A DNA stretch of 64,000 nucleotides from Saccharopolyspora erythraea. Its GTDB lineage: Bacteria > Actinomycetota > Actinomycetes > Mycobacteriales > Pseudonocardiaceae. The notes under the pieces are model-generated. The model had not been told where the DNA came from, searched no databases, and saw only the letters and a program-made list of their open reading frames with translations. The stretch lies in contig NZ_CP054839.1 in the NCBI RefSeq assembly GCF_018141105.1, positions 7,567,411-7,631,410 on the forward strand, in the 5' to 3' direction. Below, in pieces: positions 61,456 to 64,000 of this stretch (within the stretch, counting starts at the first letter, position 1; every line of letters starts with the position of its first letter). The position numbers and the translations under genes are program-made.

Positions 61456-62901
61456 GTGGCGACCGGGACCACGGTGTTCAGCCGCGTGACAGTGGTGGCG
61501 CCGACAACTCGCATCGACCTGGCGCTGCCCGCAGACGTCTCGGTGGCTGACCTGCTACCGATGCTGCTGGAAATGGCCCGTGAGGCCACTCCGGACGGCG
61601 GTTCGCGGCACGGCGGCTGGTGCCTGGCCAAGCTCAGCGGCGACGAGCTCGACCCGAGCCAGACGCTGGCGTCGCTGGGCATCGTCGACGGCGACATGCT
61701 GCAGCTCCGTCGCAGGTCGGACAACCCCCCGCCGCCGTTGTACGACGACGTCGTCGACGCGCTGGCCGAGGCCGAGCCGGGCAGCTACCGCCCGTGGACC
61801 AAGGAGACCGCGCAGAAGCTCGGCCACATCTCCGGTGTGCTGGGCCTGGTCGCCGCGGCGGCCGCGATCGGCGTCGCCGGGCCCGCGGGAATGCTGCACC
61901 CAGAACTGGACAGCACGCTGGCGATGGTCTACCAGATCATCGCGGCGGTCGTCGGCGTCGCGGTGGCGATCCTGGCGACCGGTGTCGGCTCGATGGTCAC
62001 CCGTGCCTACGGGGCGGCCACGACCGGCACCGTGATCGCGGCCGCCGGCGGTCTGCCGATGGCCTTCGTCGGCGGCTTCAACATCGTGCCGGGCTCGTCG
62101 CTGGCGCCGAGGCTGCTGCTGGCCAGTGCGCTGGTGCTGATCTTCGCCGCGATCTCGATCATGGTGATCGGCGCGGGCATCGTCACCTTCATCGCCGCCG
62201 CCACGGTGTCGGCCTTCGGCACCATCGCCTTCGTCATAGCGACGCTGGTCCCGGGTGCCGAGGACCACGCGGCGGGCATCGCCGCCGGTGCGGCCGCGGT
62301 CGGTCTCGCCGGCATCTCGCTGCTGCCGCGGATCACGATCCAGCTGGCCAAGCTCCCGCTCCCGCACGTCCCCGGCAGCGCCGAGGACCTCAAGGAGGAC
62401 CAGGGCTTCCCGGACTACCGGCAGATCGAGCGCCAGACCGGTCTGGCGCACCGCTACATGACCGGCCTGATCATCGGCTGCGGCCTGACCGCCGCCATCG
62501 GTGCGATCCTCTCGGCCGCCGGCCCGGCGATCTGGGGTCCGCTGATGTCCGCGGTCGTCGCGGCGGTGCTGCTGCTGCGCGGCCGCAACTACGCCAACGG
62601 CAGCCAGGCCATCGCCCTGCTGCTGTGCGGTCTGCTCGCCGCCCTGGGCGTGGGCATCGGCCTGATCGTGCAGGTGGCGCTGTCGCCGCTGTGGGTCGCG
62701 TGGGTCTTCCCGCCGCTGCTGCTGCTCGGCGTGCTCGCGCTGGTCTTCGGCGTGGTGTTCCCGAACCGCAGGTTCTCGCCGGTCCAGCGCCGCATGGTGG
62801 ACATCCTGGAAGCGGTGCTGATCGCGCTGGTGCTGCCGCTGGCCTTCGGCGTGATGGACCTCTACATGGCGGTTCGCGACCTCAACCTGAACTTCTTCTG
62901 A
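61456..62901 (+). CDS. eccD: Type VII secretion integral membrane protein EccD
   Basis: The polytopic channel component of the ESX membrane complex. 481 residues. An N-terminal ubiquitin-like (YukD-type) domain spans about 1-90 (TTVFSRVTVVAPTTRIDLALPADVSVADLLPMLLEM, TLASLGIVDGDMLQLRRR). About 11 transmembrane helices follow from residue 125 on, ending with GVMDLYMAVRDLNLNFF. GTG 61456 follows an AGGGGG. mycP starts 11 bases after its stop, so the two are one transcript. Confidence 0.97.
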   Translation: MATGTTVFSRVTVVAPTTRIDLALPADVSVADLLPMLLEMAREATPDGGSRHGGWCLAKLSGDELDPSQTLASLGIVDGDMLQLRRRSDNPPPPLYDDVVDALAEAEPGSYRPWTKETAQKLGHISGVLGLVAAAAAIGVAGPAGMLHPELDSTLAMVYQIIAAVVGVAVAILATGVGSMVTRAYGAATTGTVIAAAGGLPMAFVGGFNIVPGSSLAPRLLLASALVLIFAAISIMVIGAGIVTFIAAATVSAFGTIAFVIATLVPGAEDHAAGIAAGAAAVGLAGISLLPRITIQLAKLPLPHVPGSAEDLKEDQGFPDYRQIERQTGLAHRYMTGLIIGCGLTAAIGAILSAAGPAIWGPLMSAVVAAVLLLRGRNYANGSQAIALLLCGLLAALGVGIGLIVQVALSPLWVAWVFPPLLLLGVLALVFGVVFPNRRFSPVQRRMVDILEAVLIALVLPLAFGVMDLYMAVRDLNLNFF

Positions 62902-62912
62902 GGGGCTGCGTG

Positions 62913-64000
62913 ATGCGCTCCAGCTTGACGCGCCGCGGGAGCGTGCGGCGCACCATGGCGCTGTCGGCGGTGGTGGGCATCGCGGTCTTCGGACCCGCGA
63001 TGCCCGCCGCCACCGCGCAGCCGTTCGTCGGCCCGCCGGAACTGCGCGAGACGGGGGTCAACGGGAGCCCTCTGGGCGTGAAGGGAGCCCCTGAGCAGAC
63101 CCAGGGGTGCATGCAGGCCAACAGCGGCGACTCCACGATCGAGGAGAAGCCGTGGAGCCAGCTCGCGCTCGGCTTCGAGCAGGCTCACGAGCAGAACCTG
63201 ACGGGCGCGGGCAAGACGATCGCCGTGATCGACACCGGCGTGAACCCCCACCACCGGCTGAACCTGAACGGAGGCGGCGGTAGTGCGGTGCCAGGTGGCG
63301 GGGCCAACACCGACTGCGACGGGCACGGCACGATCGTCGCGGGGATCATCGCCGCACATTCCGACGAGAACACCGGCTTCGTCGGCGTGGCCCCTGATGC
63401 CCAGATCATGTCCATCCGGCAGTCTTCGAAGCTCTACCAGTACCGGCAGGAGAAGAAGACCATCGGCGACACCGAGACGATGGCGCAGGCGATCCAGTTC
63501 GCGGTGAACCAGAACGTCGACGTCATCAACATCTCGCAGTCGTCGTGCCAGACGATCGCCCAGGCCAGCAACCCGGCCGACCGGTTCAACAACGAGCTGC
63601 ACCAGGCGGTTGCCAACGCCTACCGGAAGAACATCGTCGTGGTGGCCGCGGCTGGCAACGCGGACGGCACCTGCCAGAAGAACCCGTCGGGCAGCCCGAC
63701 CACTGCGGTGCTGCCCGCCTGGTTCGACGACTACGTGCTGACCGTCGGCTCCGTCGGACAGCAGGGCCAGCCGTCAGAGTTCACCGTTCCCGGCCCGTGG
63801 GTGGACGTCGCGGCGCCGGGCGAGAACCTGATCTCACTCGACCCGGGCAGCGGCGGCAGCGGCCTCGCCAGCCAGATCGCGGCGGGCGCGGACGGGCAGA
63901 TGCAGCCGATCCAGGGCACCAGCTTCGCCGCACCATACGTCTCCGGTCTCGTCACCCTGATCAAGGAGAAGTACGAGAAGGCGGGCAACCCGCTCAACGC
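62913..64000 (+). CDS. mycP: Mycosin serine protease MycP, C-terminus cut by the window edge
   Basis: The subtilisin-like protease of the ESX system, anchored outside the membrane. 362 residues are present. A signal peptide covers about 1-36 (RRTMALSAVVGIAVFG, cleavage near ATAQP). The catalytic triad is Asp107 in VIDTGVN, His138 in CDGHGTIVAG and Ser337 in GTSFAAPYVSG; the oxyanion Asn249 is in AAAGNADG. MycP is required for secretion complex stability. The C-terminal transmembrane helix lies beyond the window end. ATG 62913 has GAGGGG upstream; GTG 62910 is an alternative. Confidence 0.95.
   Translation, partial: MRSSLTRRGSVRRTMALSAVVGIAVFGPAMPAATAQPFVGPPELRETGVNGSPLGVKGAPEQTQGCMQANSGDSTIEEKPWSQLALGFEQAHEQNLTGAGKTIAVIDTGVNPHHRLNLNGGGGSAVPGGGANTDCDGHGTIVAGIIAAHSDENTGFVGVAPDAQIMSIRQSSKLYQYRQEKKTIGDTETMAQAIQFAVNQNVDVINISQSSCQTIAQASNPADRFNNELHQAVANAYRKNIVVVAAAGNADGTCQKNPSGSPTTAVLPAWFDDYVLTVGSVGQQGQPSEFTVPGPWVDVAAPGENLISLDPGSGGSGLASQIAAGADGQMQPIQGTSFAAPYVSGLVTLIKEKYEKAGNPLN

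Overview
The window is very GC-rich with strong third-position GC bias, many GTG and TTG starts, type VII (ESX) secretion genes, XRE/DUF5753-DUF397 pairs and a gene order matching the mycobacterial rpsI-rplM-ESX-4 neighbourhood. This points to a filamentous actinobacterium of the Pseudonocardiaceae, most like Saccharopolyspora; the genus is inferred from gene content, not from a database search.

Region 1 (1-9830) is a purine-catabolism and glyoxylate-salvage block. On the minus strand hyi, glxR, gcl and glycerate kinase (cut by the window start) turn glyoxylate into phosphoglycerate. Next to them are a small thiamine-binding-type protein and a DauR-like HTH regulator. On the plus strand are OHCU decarboxylase, HIU hydrolase, uricase and an NCS2 permease, which import urate or xanthine and convert urate to allantoin. 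The other half lies at 21399-25353: malate synthase A, a DUF6986 protein and an IclR regulator that could be the common repressor. Allantoinase and the later ureide steps are not in the window.

Region 2 (9885-21313) is accessory. It holds a VapBC-like toxin-antitoxin pair, an XRE-DUF397-repeat-protein set with a divergent small zinc-finger-like gene, a cupin, a Ser/Arg/His-rich peptide and a kinase-like protein. Then come a four-gene overlapping lipid-modification operon (hydrolase, FAD protein, DUF1365, cyclopropane-fatty-acid-type methyltransferase), a TetR regulator with two clear operators facing a DUF6463 membrane protein, and a GerW-like protein.

Region 3 (25597-36537) has an acyl-CoA desaturase, a divergent STAS and GAF-ANTAR pair, and two housekeeping minus-strand runs: alr, hydrolase, tsaE, DedA; and glmS, acpS, nnr. 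Beside glmS is an alpha/beta hydrolase-fold protein whose nucleophile position is alanine.

Region 4 (36560-64000) is a type VII secretion neighbourhood built around conserved genes. It contains duplicated Pro/Gln-rich membrane proteins, an EspC-like small protein coupled to a 976-residue Gly/Pro-rich protein, two tiny membrane proteins, glmM, rpsI and rplM. Two WXG100 proteins follow, then an Rv3446c-like Hsp70-fold membrane protein, an EspG-like chaperone, a PPE-like protein, a DUF3558 lipoprotein and a second XRE-DUF397 set. The core machinery is eccC on the minus strand, diverging from eccD and mycP on the plus strand; mycP runs off the end. No rRNA, tRNA, CRISPR array or insertion sequence was recognised.
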